Assembly (NCBI GenBank): GCA_001695595.3
Contig: MBPM02000009.1
Coordinates: 558,001-622,000, forward strand
Direction: 5' to 3'
From: Plasmopara viticola
Lineage: Eukaryota > Oomycota > Peronosporomycetes > Peronosporales > Peronosporaceae
DNA: 64,000 nt
Under the pieces are notes generated by a model. It was not told where the DNA came from and did not search any database. It saw only the letters and a list, made by a program, of their open reading frames with translations. Each line of letters begins with the position of its first letter. Position 1 is the first letter of the stretch. A program made the translations under genes and the position numbers. This document shows positions 10,368 to 21,687 of the stretch, piece by piece.

Positions 10368-11492
10368 ATGCCTAGCTCCCAGCCATCCCAAAGTGAGCAA
10401 AGTACCAAGCGCCAGCGCTTGCAGGACCGCAACGTCGTTGCAATCAAGCCCCTCGTGTCGCCTGCTTGCGTCCTAGAGGAGTTTCCCGTGACCCCCGCGG
10501 TGCACGAGCTGGTGGAGACCACGCGGGACGCCGTGGCGCGCATTCTGCACGGCCATGACGACCGCCTTGTCGTAATTGTCGGTCCTTGCTCGATCCACGA
10601 CGTCGAGGCTGCGATGGACTATGCGAGACGGCTGAAAACCTTAGCTGACAAGCTAAGTGGTGAACTCTTGGTCATCATGCGCACTTACTTTGAAAAACCC
10701 CGCACGACAGTGGGCTGGAAGGGTTTAATCAATGACCCAGACCTCGACCAGTCCTTTAAGATCAACAAGGGCATTCGCCTCGCTCGCAAACTCTTGTTGG
10801 ATGTCAATGCACTGGGTCTACCCGTTAGTTTGGAGTTCCTGGACACAATCTCGCCTCAATTTACCTCGGATCTCATTTCGTGGGGAGCGATTGGCGCACG
10901 TACGACTGAGTCACAACTTCACCGCGAACTCACGAGTGGACTGTCAATGCCTGTTGGATTCAAGAATGGCACGAGCGGCAACGCTAAAGTGGCAGTGGAC
11001 GCAGCAGTGGCTTCATCCCAGCCTCACAACTTTTTAGGGCTCAATGAGCACGGTCTCGCGTCAATTGTTCGCACAAAGGGGAACAAAAATTGCCACGTCA
11101 TTTTGCGCGGTGGTTCGGATGGCCCGAATTACGAGCAAAAGTTTATTGCCGAAGCTGCTGTCTTGTTAAAGAAAGCCAAGCAACCGTCCAAGATCATGGT
11201 CGATTGCTCGCACGGCAACTCTCGCAAAGTGCATGCGAATCAGCTAAAAGTTGTCAATTATTTGGCTAGCATTGTGGCGGAGGGCGACATGAACATTTTG
11301 GGTGTCATGATTGAGTCGAATATCGTAGAAGGGAATCAATCGCTTGGCGACGACCCGTCCGAGCTCGTTTATGGCCAAAGCATTACGGACGCGTGCATTC
11401 ATTGGGATGACACGGTCACGGCTCTTAAAAGTCTTGCGGATGCTGTCACGAAGCGGCGCAAACGTGATGGTGCGAACCCGTCCAACAATTAA
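10368..11492 (+). CDS. 3-deoxy-D-arabino-heptulosonate 7-phosphate synthase (class I)
   Basis: First committed step of the shikimate pathway: condenses phosphoenolpyruvate with erythrose 4-phosphate. The 374-residue protein is of the AroFGH / fungal Aro3-Aro4 type and of normal length. Motifs seen: VGPCSIHDVE near 71-80, the phosphate-binding GARTTESQ, GFKNGTSGN, HVILRGGSDGPNY, the metal-binding VDCSHGNSRK and MIESNIVEGNQ, and YGQSITDACIHWDDT near the end. Single exon, ATG 10368 preceded by an initiator-like motif. No organelle leader is evident, so cytosolic. Feedback specificity (Phe, Tyr or Trp) cannot be read safely from the sequence. Chorismate synthase, the last step of the pathway, lies about 10 kb downstream on the other strand. 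Confidence 0.96.
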   Translation: MPSSQPSQSEQSTKRQRLQDRNVVAIKPLVSPACVLEEFPVTPAVHELVETTRDAVARILHGHDDRLVVIVGPCSIHDVEAAMDYARRLKTLADKLSGELLVIMRTYFEKPRTTVGWKGLINDPDLDQSFKINKGIRLARKLLLDVNALGLPVSLEFLDTISPQFTSDLISWGAIGARTTESQLHRELTSGLSMPVGFKNGTSGNAKVAVDAAVASSQPHNFLGLNEHGLASIVRTKGNKNCHVILRGGSDGPNYEQKFIAEAAVLLKKAKQPSKIMVDCSHGNSRKVHANQLKVVNYLASIVAEGDMNILGVMIESNIVEGNQSLGDDPSELVYGQSITDACIHWDDTVTALKSLADAVTKRRKRDGANPSNN

Positions 11493-14400
11493 TATATATG
11501 TAAATACACACCGTCTGATCATTCTGGTCTACATATAATACATGGTTGTTCTTGTTGACGTACTATACGGTAGCGAGATGTATACACTCAAACTAGATAA
11601 TTTTTATCCTAAGGGCTTGTCTAAAACATTATTTGCCTTTGTAGCATTGATTAGTGGCTAAAATAATTTGGCACGCGGAGTTCGCAAGGTTTTAAGTCAT
11701 TTATTCGCCCGCTGCGCTAAAAGTACTATTTTAGCCTTTTCCGGTTGTTGATTTAACGACAATATGTAAATTGTGAAGTAATTTAAAGCAAATATCATCA
11801 TATAACGGCTGGAACAACCATCAACTTTATTGCCGCAATCCAGCTTCGATCGCTGTCGTGAAACCGAACTGGCTAAAGTCGAGTCGTTGAATGTGAATAC
11901 GTATCTACGGATGCACATGCAGACGACGGCGGCGATCACAATATTCGGTGAATAGTATATGCATAGATTGTTGTGCCTAATTTTTATCCTAGTCTAAAAG
12001 ATGTATAAATATTCAATTTAGTTTGGAGACAAAAAGGCTTATTATCCAACGAGAGAGGACCAGATCATACTTTTGAGCGAGCTACTTGCCTTTAGAAGTG
12101 TGAGTTCGTGGGTACAACCTTAGCTTTATATTAGTAACTAGTACATGTTGCTGATCGCGTTATCATGTGAATACATAAGCCTATACAAATATTACATTTT
12201 AGGACATGCAAATAAACTTATCCGTTGCGAAAAAATATCTTACAGCTACTGTTTAGCTCGGCAATAACTTTATGCATCCGATATTGGTCGTGCGGCTTAT
12301 ATAAGTTCTCACAACTGAGTACTGCCCTCTTGTTGATGTTGTAAACATCTTTAAATTTTTTTGCAGAAGGCGTTGATGTTAATATCCCACGTAGCTACAT
12401 ATGCAACCTAAACGTTCTTGTATAATCTTTGCCAAACCGATACCACCGCTGTGACTTGATCAATCCTCAGGGGTCACACAGTGCACCAGGCTCATTCGAT
12501 TAGATAAGACTTTTAAGTCGAATGAAACACTTACTTTTAGGTCGACTAACTTCGCATCAAGTGCATCGTCTGGGTACAGTATAAACAAGATTTTTTTGAG
12601 ACAAACCAATCTCGCAGTGTTCGAAGACCACGCGGTTAGCGTTTGTACCTGATCAGCCAAGGCTCATGATCAACAACCCGACAAGGGCGGGAGCGTGAGA
12701 AAGGTATGAAACTCGTTTGAATTTCTGCCTGACGAGCAGCTTTGGTCGCCCGAGCGGCTACGTCAATTACCGTGAGTTTGATAGTATTATAGTTTTAATG
12801 CTTAGAGTAAAGGCAAAGAGCCACATTGTGTATCCGCACGAATTTATGTAGACTTTTATCCTCCTATAGTGGCTGAAAAGAGCGACGGTTCGGTGATGCC
12901 GCTGTGAGTCGTACAGGTAAAACTCTCATGTCTTTAGCGTCTTAAAACGACAAAAACGTTTAAAAAGCGTTGGGTTTATAGGTATAGAAGAATCTACTCC
13001 TGGTTCACATTTCGCACTGTTTTGGCAAAATCAATGTGTGAATGGAGCATTTATTGTGGCTCGAGGATACAAGGCTCGAGGATACAAGGCTCGAGGATAC
13101 AAGGCTCGAGGTTCGTCGTCGACTCACCTGTGTTCCATAACGTAATACTCTCGCGAGCTCCGCGCCTTCAGGGACTCTGAAGTATGCTGTGCTTGTCGTT
13201 CCATTGTCCCCAACCTTGGTGGTGGGAAATGGAGTCGTGCCGACGATGTTTTGTTAAACCAGCAAAAGCTGCTGGGACGTCAGAACATACTTTTTAAAGA
13301 AAAGTCTAAAACTCTTCAAACTTTTTATATAAAAAAAACTGCTCCCATTTTTTGCAAGGTGCTAAATTTGATCCCGACGATGGCATCACACGAGAGTACG
13401 CTCTACAAATAGTACGACAAGCCTTATTTATTGAGAATAAGGGGAGAAAATAAATGTGATATTCAACTTCTCTGACGTAAGGAGCCACAACACGCGGTAA
13501 AGTCCTTGACCAGTACTGCCATACAGCAGCCTTGATTCCTCAAGATTTCGCAACGAGAAATTTTTGTCCAATTTTTTGGGCTCATCTTTCTGTCGGGTCT
13601 ATATCAGAGCTACACAAAGGTCATATATGCACGACACATTAAAATCACAGCTGTGATGTTAGCTGCCTCATAGTGCGACAACGCATCGAACAACATATGT
13701 TGCCCACATGATTTTGCATCATCTAAGAGTCATACTCCACTTGGTTATTCCCTACGAGACCTGGAAGGACTGGGTTGCAGTGCGTAGTTGCGTATTTTAT
13801 ATATAGACCACAAAATTGGCATATGGTCTAGTAGGTGAGCCTTAATTTGATAAGCGCATAGTTCATGTAAGTAGCAGATTGACCGGGACAGAACAGTCTC
13901 CTTAGCAGTCTCAGGCTGCTAATTTTGAGCGCGTTCACCTAATATCGCTATTTGCAGCAGTGTAGTGACGATAGCACAAACTGATGTTACACAGACGACA
14001 CTGAACAGCCACTTTCAAATTTGGCTAGGGCAGATTCGACGCCTGTGACAAGCTTTTTATGACTTTTTAAATCAAACCTGTTATGTATATATTTGAGAAT
14101 ATTTAAACAGTGGTCCAGCCACTTCTACGTAAATTGCACTAATATTGTGTACTTCCTCAAATCTTTCTTGTTCAGCGATCAAGATGCACTCAATTTCAGC
14201 GATATCTCCCCAAAGGTCGCGCTTTCCATACACGCACCGGAAAAAATATACGTTCCGCGTTGATGATGCACTCATTTGTATGATCATAAATCGTATTTGT
14301 GTGCGTGCACTCAAGCACTGTTTGTAAGCAAACATTGAAAATTCTGACTTCCGTCTTCCCGTGATCCGCTAAACAATGGACAAAAATATATCAAAGCATG

Positions 14401-15486
14401 TCTGTGCATACCCCTTAAGGATCCCAAACATTTGCGTCACTAGACGATGGTGTGTCAGCACGCTCTTTTAGTATGAAAAACCACCTCTAAAGCATGCCTT
14501 TCGGTGTGCTGATCACGGCCAAGGCACGTCACTATTTCAAATGACTTGTGTCCGATTCTTGAATTGCGTTCGCTAAGTCTTAAGCGGTGTACACTGTACA
14601 CACCGCCATTTCAATTTGCACCACAGCAATTTCTAGTTGTGCCAGAACGGTGACCGCATTACAGCTTATTTTAAGTGTGCGTGATGCGCCACATCCATTC
14701 GGCTTACAAATCTATATTCGAGCGTATATTGAAAGTAATAAGTTTTCTCAGCTATCTCTACCTCATTAAAAGACATTGCGCCAATGACGCCACATAACTT
14801 CTATGAAAAGGCTCCTACCGTTTAACGCAAACTATGAATCATGAATCTAAGCCGATTTCATGACCATCAGATCGTAGCGCCAAATGCGGGACTCGTGAGA
14901 CCACATGTTAGTATTTCATTCATCAAGGATTGGTTAAAAAATAAAGTTTTTTTATAGGAAGATCCACTTTTTTTGCTAAGTTCCGTCTAAATGTCTTACA
15001 AGCCCGCTTTTTCAGCAGTGCTGAGATGATGAACCCTTTCTTCATGTCGTATGACCACTTATCCGGTCATGTCGTTGTCCTTTAAGCTCTGGCATGGAGA
15101 TGTGGTTCAGCTCGAGCAAAATATTGGCGGGAGAATTATGATCCAGGCGAATGTTGTTTTTGACTGTGCCGACAGCGTAGCCATTCACTACCATCACTTC
15201 CACTTTGTTTACTCTATACCCTCCCCAATCAAACCAACACGCTTTGAATAGCTCAGTGAGCATCATGTGTTGCCGTCTTCACATTGACGAGGTTTATAGT
15301 CCTAAAATGATGTACCATGGTGTATGTGTCGCCTTGACGGGATCTTACTCTTCTACCTTGGTTGAAAGCCAATTACGCTGCTCACGGCATACGGTGCATA
15401 TAAGAGAGCAGAATTACGACAAAAAAAAGCGACGTGCGATGGAACGTTTGTGTAAGTCTTGGAAGACTTAGACGCTTTAAGGGAGC
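11493..15486. other. Gene-poor intergenic tract, 4 kb
   Basis: No coding frame longer than about 90 codons shows family motifs on either strand. One 15-bp minisatellite (13058-13111) is present. Frames such as 14081-14335 (minus) and 15042-15266 (both strands) are unassigned; the last could belong to the decayed gypsy element that follows. Confidence 0.55.
13058..13111. repeat. Minisatellite, 15-bp unit, 3.6 copies
   Basis: Three perfect head-to-tail copies of GGCTCGAGGATACAA followed by a partial fourth (GGCTCGAGG). Intergenic; identity between units indicates recent slippage or assembly collapse. Confidence 0.9.
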
Positions 15487-16090
15487 TTGCACACCAATAA
15501 GCTAATCACGACCCGCAAAAGCAAGATAATTCTCTGCCGCGGAGAAACAGTAACATCAGTAGACGGAAGGCGGCCTACTAAAGCTTGCTCAGACGCTGGG
15601 GTACATAGAGTGTCGACAAGGTTTAGGCCTAAAGAGCTAAGTGCTTTTTATCTAAGCTTTTTGTGGAGAATTTAAGTAAGCCATCAATTATTAAATCGAC
15701 TCCGGATCGTTGGCAACTCCTCTCGACACTGTGCTGCACATGCCGATCCGTCACGATGACGTTGTCACAAATGTTTGGCAGCAGAAACCCCACCAGGATC
15801 GATGTATTTAAAATTCCGGCAATTATATTTTGATTGCATCGAGCGCTGTTTGGTCCTGGGCTTAAGTGGGAGGTATAAAAACATTATGGGTTTGTCGTGG
15901 CTGAAGAATCACGAAATTTGGATTGAATGGAGTTTAAAGACAAAAGTCTTCTCGCTTCGCCTCTCGCAGAGCTTTAGAAAGCATAAAGCCACCCTTATTG
16001 GAAAGGTGGTGTGCTTAGGCGCGTACATATACCGAGTCAATCAGTGTGTGGAAGGAAATAGATACCATGATGCTAAGGATAAAAGTTGAG
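15487..16090 (+). mobile_element. Decayed Ty3/gypsy gag-pol scrap (protease region)
   Basis: The frame at 15775-16089 contains NIMGLSWLKNHEIWIEWS preceded by LYFDCIERCLVLGLSGRY, resembling the retropepsin-end signature of gypsy polyproteins (ILGMPWLxxHxPxIDW). Reverse transcriptase and LTRs are not found nearby, so this is a fragment. The assignment rests on this one motif. Confidence 0.5.
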
Positions 16091-16431
16091 AGGGTAGAGT
16101 AGCAATGAATTTTGCTTGTGGTATCAAACATTAGCTGCATGCTGTTAACGCCATGGTCAAGCTAAACATAGGCGGTAAATATGAGGCCATGTCAACGCGC
16201 TTGGAGCGGCACACATAGTACGGAGCAGAGCTCGCAATCGGATCAAAGCTCAATTTATTAAGTAGATGCCGGAATTGATGAAGTAAAAAGCGCCACGAAT
16301 ATTCTAGTGAAAACTCTGTATATACGTCGCAAAACTATTATCGTGATTTTCTTATGCGTCAAACGATGGTACTATCAACGCACTTAAAAAAATATTGTGC
16401 ATACCTTTCACGAGAACATATCCCTCGCAAA

Positions 16432-17477
16432 ATGTCGCGCTTCCTGGCTGAACCCCAAACAATTAAGACGTCGGAGAGCGTCTCTGCGAATGGTTTGTCA
16501 ATAGGCAAGTCGTGTATGCAGGGATGGCGTGATACTATGGAGGTAAAATGACGTACAAGTCTCAGGACCCTACTCACAGAGCTACATGGGTAGTTCATTA
16601 GCTTACTTTTTATGATCGTCAATTGCCAGGACGTGGACATTGTCAAGGTCCCAATGCATCCAGACGTACCAGACACTACTTGTGTAGCTGTATTCGACGG
16701 CCACGGTGGACCGGCTGTCTCGACGTTCATGTACGTGGAGTTTTGTCAGATTGAGCTTTTACGTACGAATTGAGACGTTGATTTACATTTTATAGTGCAG
16801 AAAAAATCGTTGCTGCTATAACAGCCACTGAGGCGTATAAGAAGGACCACAGGTCACCAGAGTCTCTGGCTGTGGCGTTATGTGAGGGCTTTATGGCGGT
16901 GGATGAAATGCTTAAGAAAGACCCCGAGTTCGCCACGTCCTGTGATGAAGTGGGTTCTACGGGACTGTTTGCTATCGTTACGCCAAAGGATATCATATGC
17001 GCAAATGTGGGTGATTCACGCTGCATCATGAGCAATTCTAAACTTCCAGAGGTGCTGCAGCTGTCCGTGGACCACAAACCAGACCTGGAATTCGAGAAGC
17101 AGCGCATCTTAGCAGCGGGTGGCACAGTCTTTCGGGGTCGTGTCTGCGGTGGTGTAGCCGTCTCACGAAGCTTTGGTGATTTGTGGTTTAAGCGCAATGG
17201 AGATTTAAAACCTCACCAACAGCTCGTGACGGCGGAACCTTCCGTGCGCGTGCAGCGTCGCGACCCGGCGGATGAATTTCTCGCCTTGTGCTGTGATGGT
17301 ATTTATGACGTGATGAGCAATGACCAGCTGCGTAAATTTATCCGTAACAAACTCAAAAACGGCGAGAAGAACCCTCAGTCCATTTCGGAAATGCTGCTAG
17401 ACGAGTGTCTAGCCAAAGGTAGTCGCGACAATATGAGTGCCATTATCGTGCTCTTTGAGGCTGCTTTGAAAAAGTAA
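16432..17477 (+). CDS. PP2C-family serine/threonine phosphatase
   Basis: Metal-dependent protein phosphatase (PPM/PP2C), 297 residues from three exons: 16432-16542, 16630-16730 and 16796-17477, with introns of 87 and 65 bp. Exon 1 gives the classic N-terminus LSIGKSCMQGWRDTME, joined to DVDIVKV; exon 2 carries the metal-binding VAVFDGHGG; exon 3 carries VGDSRCIM, GGVAVSRSFGD, LCCDGIYDVMSNDQ and KGSRDNMSAIIV. All four metal-coordinating Asp motifs are present, so it should be active. The first exon uses a GTAAAA donor. It is a minimal catalytic domain without targeting or regulatory additions. An upstream ATG at 16354 is in frame, but the sequence before MSRFLAEPQ is not PP2C-like, so I start at 16432. 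Convergent with the ankyrin-like gene, 104 bp away. Confidence 0.93.
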
Positions 17478-17581
17478 ACGACCAGCAGGTCGACTTTGGT
17501 ACCCAAGACGTGTTGACAGTCGACTTAAGTACCTCTATCTCAATGTTTCTAGCCGGCATGATGTAATGAGCAAGAAATGTA

Positions 17582-18256
17582 TTATCTGTGCATTTGTGGG
17601 TTCGTGACGTATTCATACACTAAACTGGATCGCAGAGCCTCCATGCGTTTCCTCAAAACGCCATCAATCGACTTATCCAGATCGTGCGTCCCATCGACGT
17701 GCACGAGTAGTAACGTCGGATACTGATATAAAAGTAGCATAAGCATAGGTCGATATGCTTCTGGGGCTGGAGCTTGAAAATCACTCCCTCGCTCCATTGC
17801 ATAGTAAAAGCAGCGCACCACATCCGTCTCCACAAGCAATCGAGGTATTAGTGACCTCTGCTGCTGAATTAAAACTTCTAGAGCTTCCAAAGCATTCTGT
17901 TCGACACAAACGACTGCTGCATAGGCTAGATACCGTAACGCAAAGCAGCACTCAAACCTTTGTCGTCGAGGAAAGTACTTTTCCCAGCGACACATGCCAT
18001 GCATTAATGAATCATGGGACGCTTTAGAAATGGTCTCGACTCTGTCGGTGGGAGGCTCGGGATCTAGTAGCAGCTCCATGACGTCGATTTGGTTGTGCGC
18101 TGCAGCACACGAGAATGCGTAGCCCAACAACTCTTGAAACGCCTCGGCTGCTACCTCAGATTGCCTCTCGAGATCCACGACGCAGATCCGACAGACGTCA
18201 ACATTTCCATCCTCACAAGCCTTCACAAACTTCTTCTCTAACTCCACTGGTACCAT
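17582..18256 (-). CDS. Ankyrin-like hypothetical protein
   Basis: 224-residue single-exon frame starting MVPVELEKKFVKACEDGNVD. The helical pattern FVKACEDGNVDVCRICV ... AFSCAAAHNQIDVMELLLD in the first 70 residues resembles two degenerate ankyrin repeats. The remainder (about 100-224) is helical, with Leu-rich stretches around residues 170-190 (MLMLLLYQYPTLLLVHVDG), which is not a convincing membrane span. I do not recognise a named orthologue. The frame stays open, has an ATG start and sits in the gene island between PP2C and glutaredoxin, so I treat it as a real gene. A protein-binding role is only an inference from the repeats. Confidence 0.6.
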   Translation of the reverse strand: MVPVELEKKFVKACEDGNVDVCRICVVDLERQSEVAAEAFQELLGYAFSCAAAHNQIDVMELLLDPEPPTDRVETISKASHDSLMHGMCRWEKYFPRRQRFECCFALRYLAYAAVVCVEQNALEALEVLIQQQRSLIPRLLVETDVVRCFYYAMERGSDFQAPAPEAYRPMLMLLLYQYPTLLLVHVDGTHDLDKSIDGVLRKRMEALRSSLVYEYVTNPQMHR

Positions 18257-18512
18257 TCGTCTCCTAGTACTAAGATTAAGTTTCTATAAGATATCAGCAA
18301 GAATTCGACCATGATCAATACAATAATGCCGGTACCATTCAAGACCGTAATTAAACTATTAAAAATACACATTTCGTTGAATGCAAGGCAACGTTGTTAT
18401 TGTTGTTTCAATCATACGTGTGTGTTGCATCTGCATAGATGACTTTTTATCTTTCAACCTTTCGTCGTGTCCGCGTCAACACGTAAGATCACGTTTGCTT
18501 TTTCTGTGCTAC

Positions 18513-19093
18513 CTACGCCTCCTTCTTCTTGACTGCCGCCAGCAATTCGGCTAGTTCACCCGACTTGCTCATGTCCGTGATGATATCGCAGCCGCCCACA
18601 AACTCGCCATTTACGTATAGCTGCGGGATTGTTGGCCATTCTCTACCGTCAACAAGAAACGAGTTAGCGCTCGCTATACTCTCAGTCATCTTTGACCAAG
18701 TACGTACGAATATTTTTTCACGCCTTCACGAATTTCAGGGTGGTCGAGCACATTGACACTATCGAAACTCACGCCCTGAGCGTGCAAAATACGCACCACC
18801 TGCATACTAAATCCACACTGCGGAGCAGAGGGTGTTCCCTTCATATACAGCATCACTGGGTAGGTTTTGACGTGGCTATCAATCATTTTAAAGATCTCGT
18901 CCATCTCCGACGACTTGGCGGCATGATACTGTGGCTGGAAATCCGAGTGCGAGTCATCACTATTTTTAGCGGAATAGAAGCGCGGCTGCTGCAATGATAG
19001 AAAAGTAGAAGTGTTGATGCGCTGCAGTGCAACGGACGCACGGTGCTTGCTGTGCACAGCCAAGCGGGTCGCTCGACGGACAAGTGTGATCAT
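18513..19093 (-). CDS. GLRX5: Monothiol glutaredoxin 5, mitochondrial
   Basis: Mitochondrial [2Fe-2S] cluster carrier of the iron-sulfur assembly pathway. Two exons, 18708-19093 and 18513-18642, with a 65-bp GTACGT...TAG intron, give 171 residues. The N-terminal 40 residues ([20 protein letters not shown]) form a basic, acid-poor presequence. The Grx domain follows: [20 protein letters not shown] contains the CGFS active site, then [20 protein letters not shown] across the splice junction, and [15 protein letters not shown], the glutathione-binding end. The codon for Ser of KYSEWP is split, and the joined protein is the family consensus, which proves the intron. The start is the ATG at 19093; the TTG just before it is not used. 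Confidence 0.95.
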
Positions 19094-19272
19094 CAATATA
19101 ACGAGGAATTAACTGTCCGTGTGCGGTAGTGGTGAAGTAAGCGTTGCGATTGGACAAAAAGAAAGCGTCACACATGATTTGGAATCAGTATAGGCACTAA
19201 AGTGAAGAATGAATGCTCTGAGCACAAAAGGCATTCCGCACTCAGACGAGAAAGAGGAAGCCCGTCGAGCTG

Positions 19273-21172
19273 ATGGCATCCAACCCTTCGCAAGACACTG
19301 GCTTTGTTGCCAAGCAAGCCGCCGCCGCGGCTGCTGCGCACTTTGCAGGGTACTCCTCCTTTTATGCTTCACCTTCAGTACCGCCCCCAGCGCAGACCCA
19401 ATTCCCCCACTCTGCAAGTGTTCCGCCGCCTCGCCCAAGCACGTTCAGCGGGCCTCGTGGCCCACCTCCCCCTCGTCCGCCATTTTTAGGGACCGGGTTT
19501 TCTCGTCCACCTCCTCCACCGCCGCAGCACGCACAAAATGGTCGAGGACCGCCGTTTATGCGTCCGCCACCTCGTCCTGCTTCGTCCGCGCCGCAGTGGC
19601 AATGGAGTAACGGCACGAAGGTTCAAACTCCCGCTTCAGGAAGTACAGTGGTCTCTGCGCCGCCTGTGAGGTTTAATATCAATCCACACGCACGTGGACC
19701 TCCTCCCCGAGGTCTTGGCCCGCCGCCTGGATTTTTCACAGCGCCAAAGCCTGCTGCTCCGGCTGCCGCTCCCGCTGCTTCACCTATGGGGGGCAATGTC
19801 AAGTGGCCAGATGCACTACATGATTATGTCAAGCGAGCATTTGTGCGCTGTAAGGGGGCAACAGACCAGACGATAACCCAAAACTGTTTGAAAGAGATGA
19901 TTACGAACGCTATTATGACTAATAGTCTTTGGACAAAGAACTGGGTTGCAGAACCCTTGCCAAAGCTTGTGGGCGACATTCCGGCAGTGGCTATGCAAAC
20001 CAATATGGGGATGAAAAAAGCGCCTGAAGTCGCAGCGACGAAAATTGCATCTAAGCTTGGTAGCAATAGTTTGCAGCCCATGCATACTTCTGAATTGCCT
20101 AAAGGGTCTTTAAGCAAGAAAAACAAGGGAAAGAAGCGCAAAAGCGATGGGTTTATGATCGAGAACGCTGATCTTCAGCGCAAGGATCAGAGACGGCTGC
20201 GCTTTCATGTTCCTCAGAAAGAATTAGATAGTATGGTGACTCCCGTCGTAGATACAAAGAAGTTGCAGGTTCTTACACTAGATGGCGATCTGGATTTGGC
20301 AGCTATGATTATCAAAGGTACTAGTCAGACGGTTGAAAAGGAATATTTGCGATTAACCTCTCCCCCGCATCCATCGACGGTGCGACCTGAGCCAGTGCTG
20401 CACAAGTCGTTGGAGCTTGTAAAGTCCAAGTGGAAACAGGGTGACGGAGATTATATATATGCCTGTAGTCAGCTCAAGTCTATTCGACAAGATTGTACGG
20501 TCCAGCACATAAAAAACGAGTTTACTGTATCTGTGTACGAAACCCATGCGCGAATTGCCCTCGAGTCGGGGGATATTAACGAGTTTAATCAGTGCCAGAC
20601 GCAACTGCATGAATTGTATGAAAATCTGATTCCAGGCGAGGTGATCGAGTTTCTTGCGTACCGCATCTTGTACTGTGTGTACGTGTCTCTGCAATCTAAA
20701 AAGGGCGACTCGAATGCAGGTCAGCTTGGCATGTACAATGTCCTTGCCATGGTCACTCCCAAGATGCGGACAGATCCCGCTATTGTTCACGCGCTGGGGG
20801 TGCGCCAGGCGGTAGCTTTGAATGATTATCATTGTTTTTTCAAACTCTATATAGGTGCTCCGAATATGGCAGGTTATTTGATGGACGTGATGGTCCTTGC
20901 GATCCGATTAAAAGCGCTTCGAGCTATGTGCAAATCGTACGTTCGTTCTGAAGGTGTCTCTGTATTGCATTTAATCATTCTCGAATATCTCTAGGTATCG
21001 CCCGACTCTTCCAGTACAGTATATTTGCAATGAACTCAAGCTTAAAGGCAAGGCAGGAAAAGCTTTTTTCCGTCAGTCAGGTCTTGCATATGTGAAAGGC
21101 GACAAGAAGCTTGTGGATACTAAAGCCTCGAACGTTGTGTGGGCGCTGGGTAGTGCGTCATCGCTTATTTAG
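19273..21172 (+). CDS. SAC3/GANP-domain protein, LENG8/Thp3-like
   Basis: Nuclear mRNA-processing factor with a PCI-type SAC3/GANP domain, most like human LENG8 and yeast Thp3. Exons 19273-20936 and 20995-21172 give 613 residues; the 58-bp intron uses GTACGT and CTCTAG. Residues 1-170 are Pro/Arg/Gly-rich and probably disordered (repeated PPPPRPP, RPPPPPPQ). A conserved helical segment follows (KWPDALHDYVKRAFVRCKG), then a basic linker (KKNKGKKRKSDG, a likely nuclear signal) and the SAC3 core from about residue 360: SLELVKSKWKQGDGDYIYAC, QDCTVQHIKNEFTVSVYETH, LIPGEVIEFLAYRILY. The second exon gives the conserved C-terminal YRPTLPVQYICNEL. Without splicing the frame ends early in the intron. 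It is divergent from glutaredoxin with 179 bp between starts. Confidence 0.9.
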
Positions 21173-21687
21173 ACTTGATTGTCGCACGTCATTGCCCAGA
21201 AATTCGACCGATTCGACGACAGTAGCTGAAAAAGGGCACCGAGGACATTGAGCAGTAACAATTGCTCGTGGTCACACAAGGTATTGGTAGCTGAATTATC
21301 TCTGCTTTAGAAGTCCTGTCCCCTTTTTTACTGCATAATTAGCGCCTTTGAGTGCGATGCAAGCCATCTTGCACTTATTGTAACTTGCCAGCGAGGTGTG
21401 GGGAAGTAATAGCGCTTTTTGAGGTGGCGAGAAATTATGGACAAGCACGAAGTCTAGACGCAGATGATGAGTCGGGTGTCAATTGAGAGCGTAGAGGCAA
21501 AAAAGGGATCTTTAACATTTTGGCTGCGCTATCAATTGAACGTTGCATGTTCTGTGCTGACGGCCACTTCTTGAATTCAGAAGTGCTGTTTTAGGCAGAA
21601 AAATAGGTCCTTACTTCGTAGATGCGATATAATGAAAAAGTTGCTCGGTCTATTTTTTCAAAGCGCTTAAGGAATTTTGCTCTCGGT
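21173..21687. other. 3'-3' intergenic gap
   Basis: 515 bp between the convergent ends of the SAC3-domain gene and chorismate synthase. No frame or repeat of note. Confidence 0.6.
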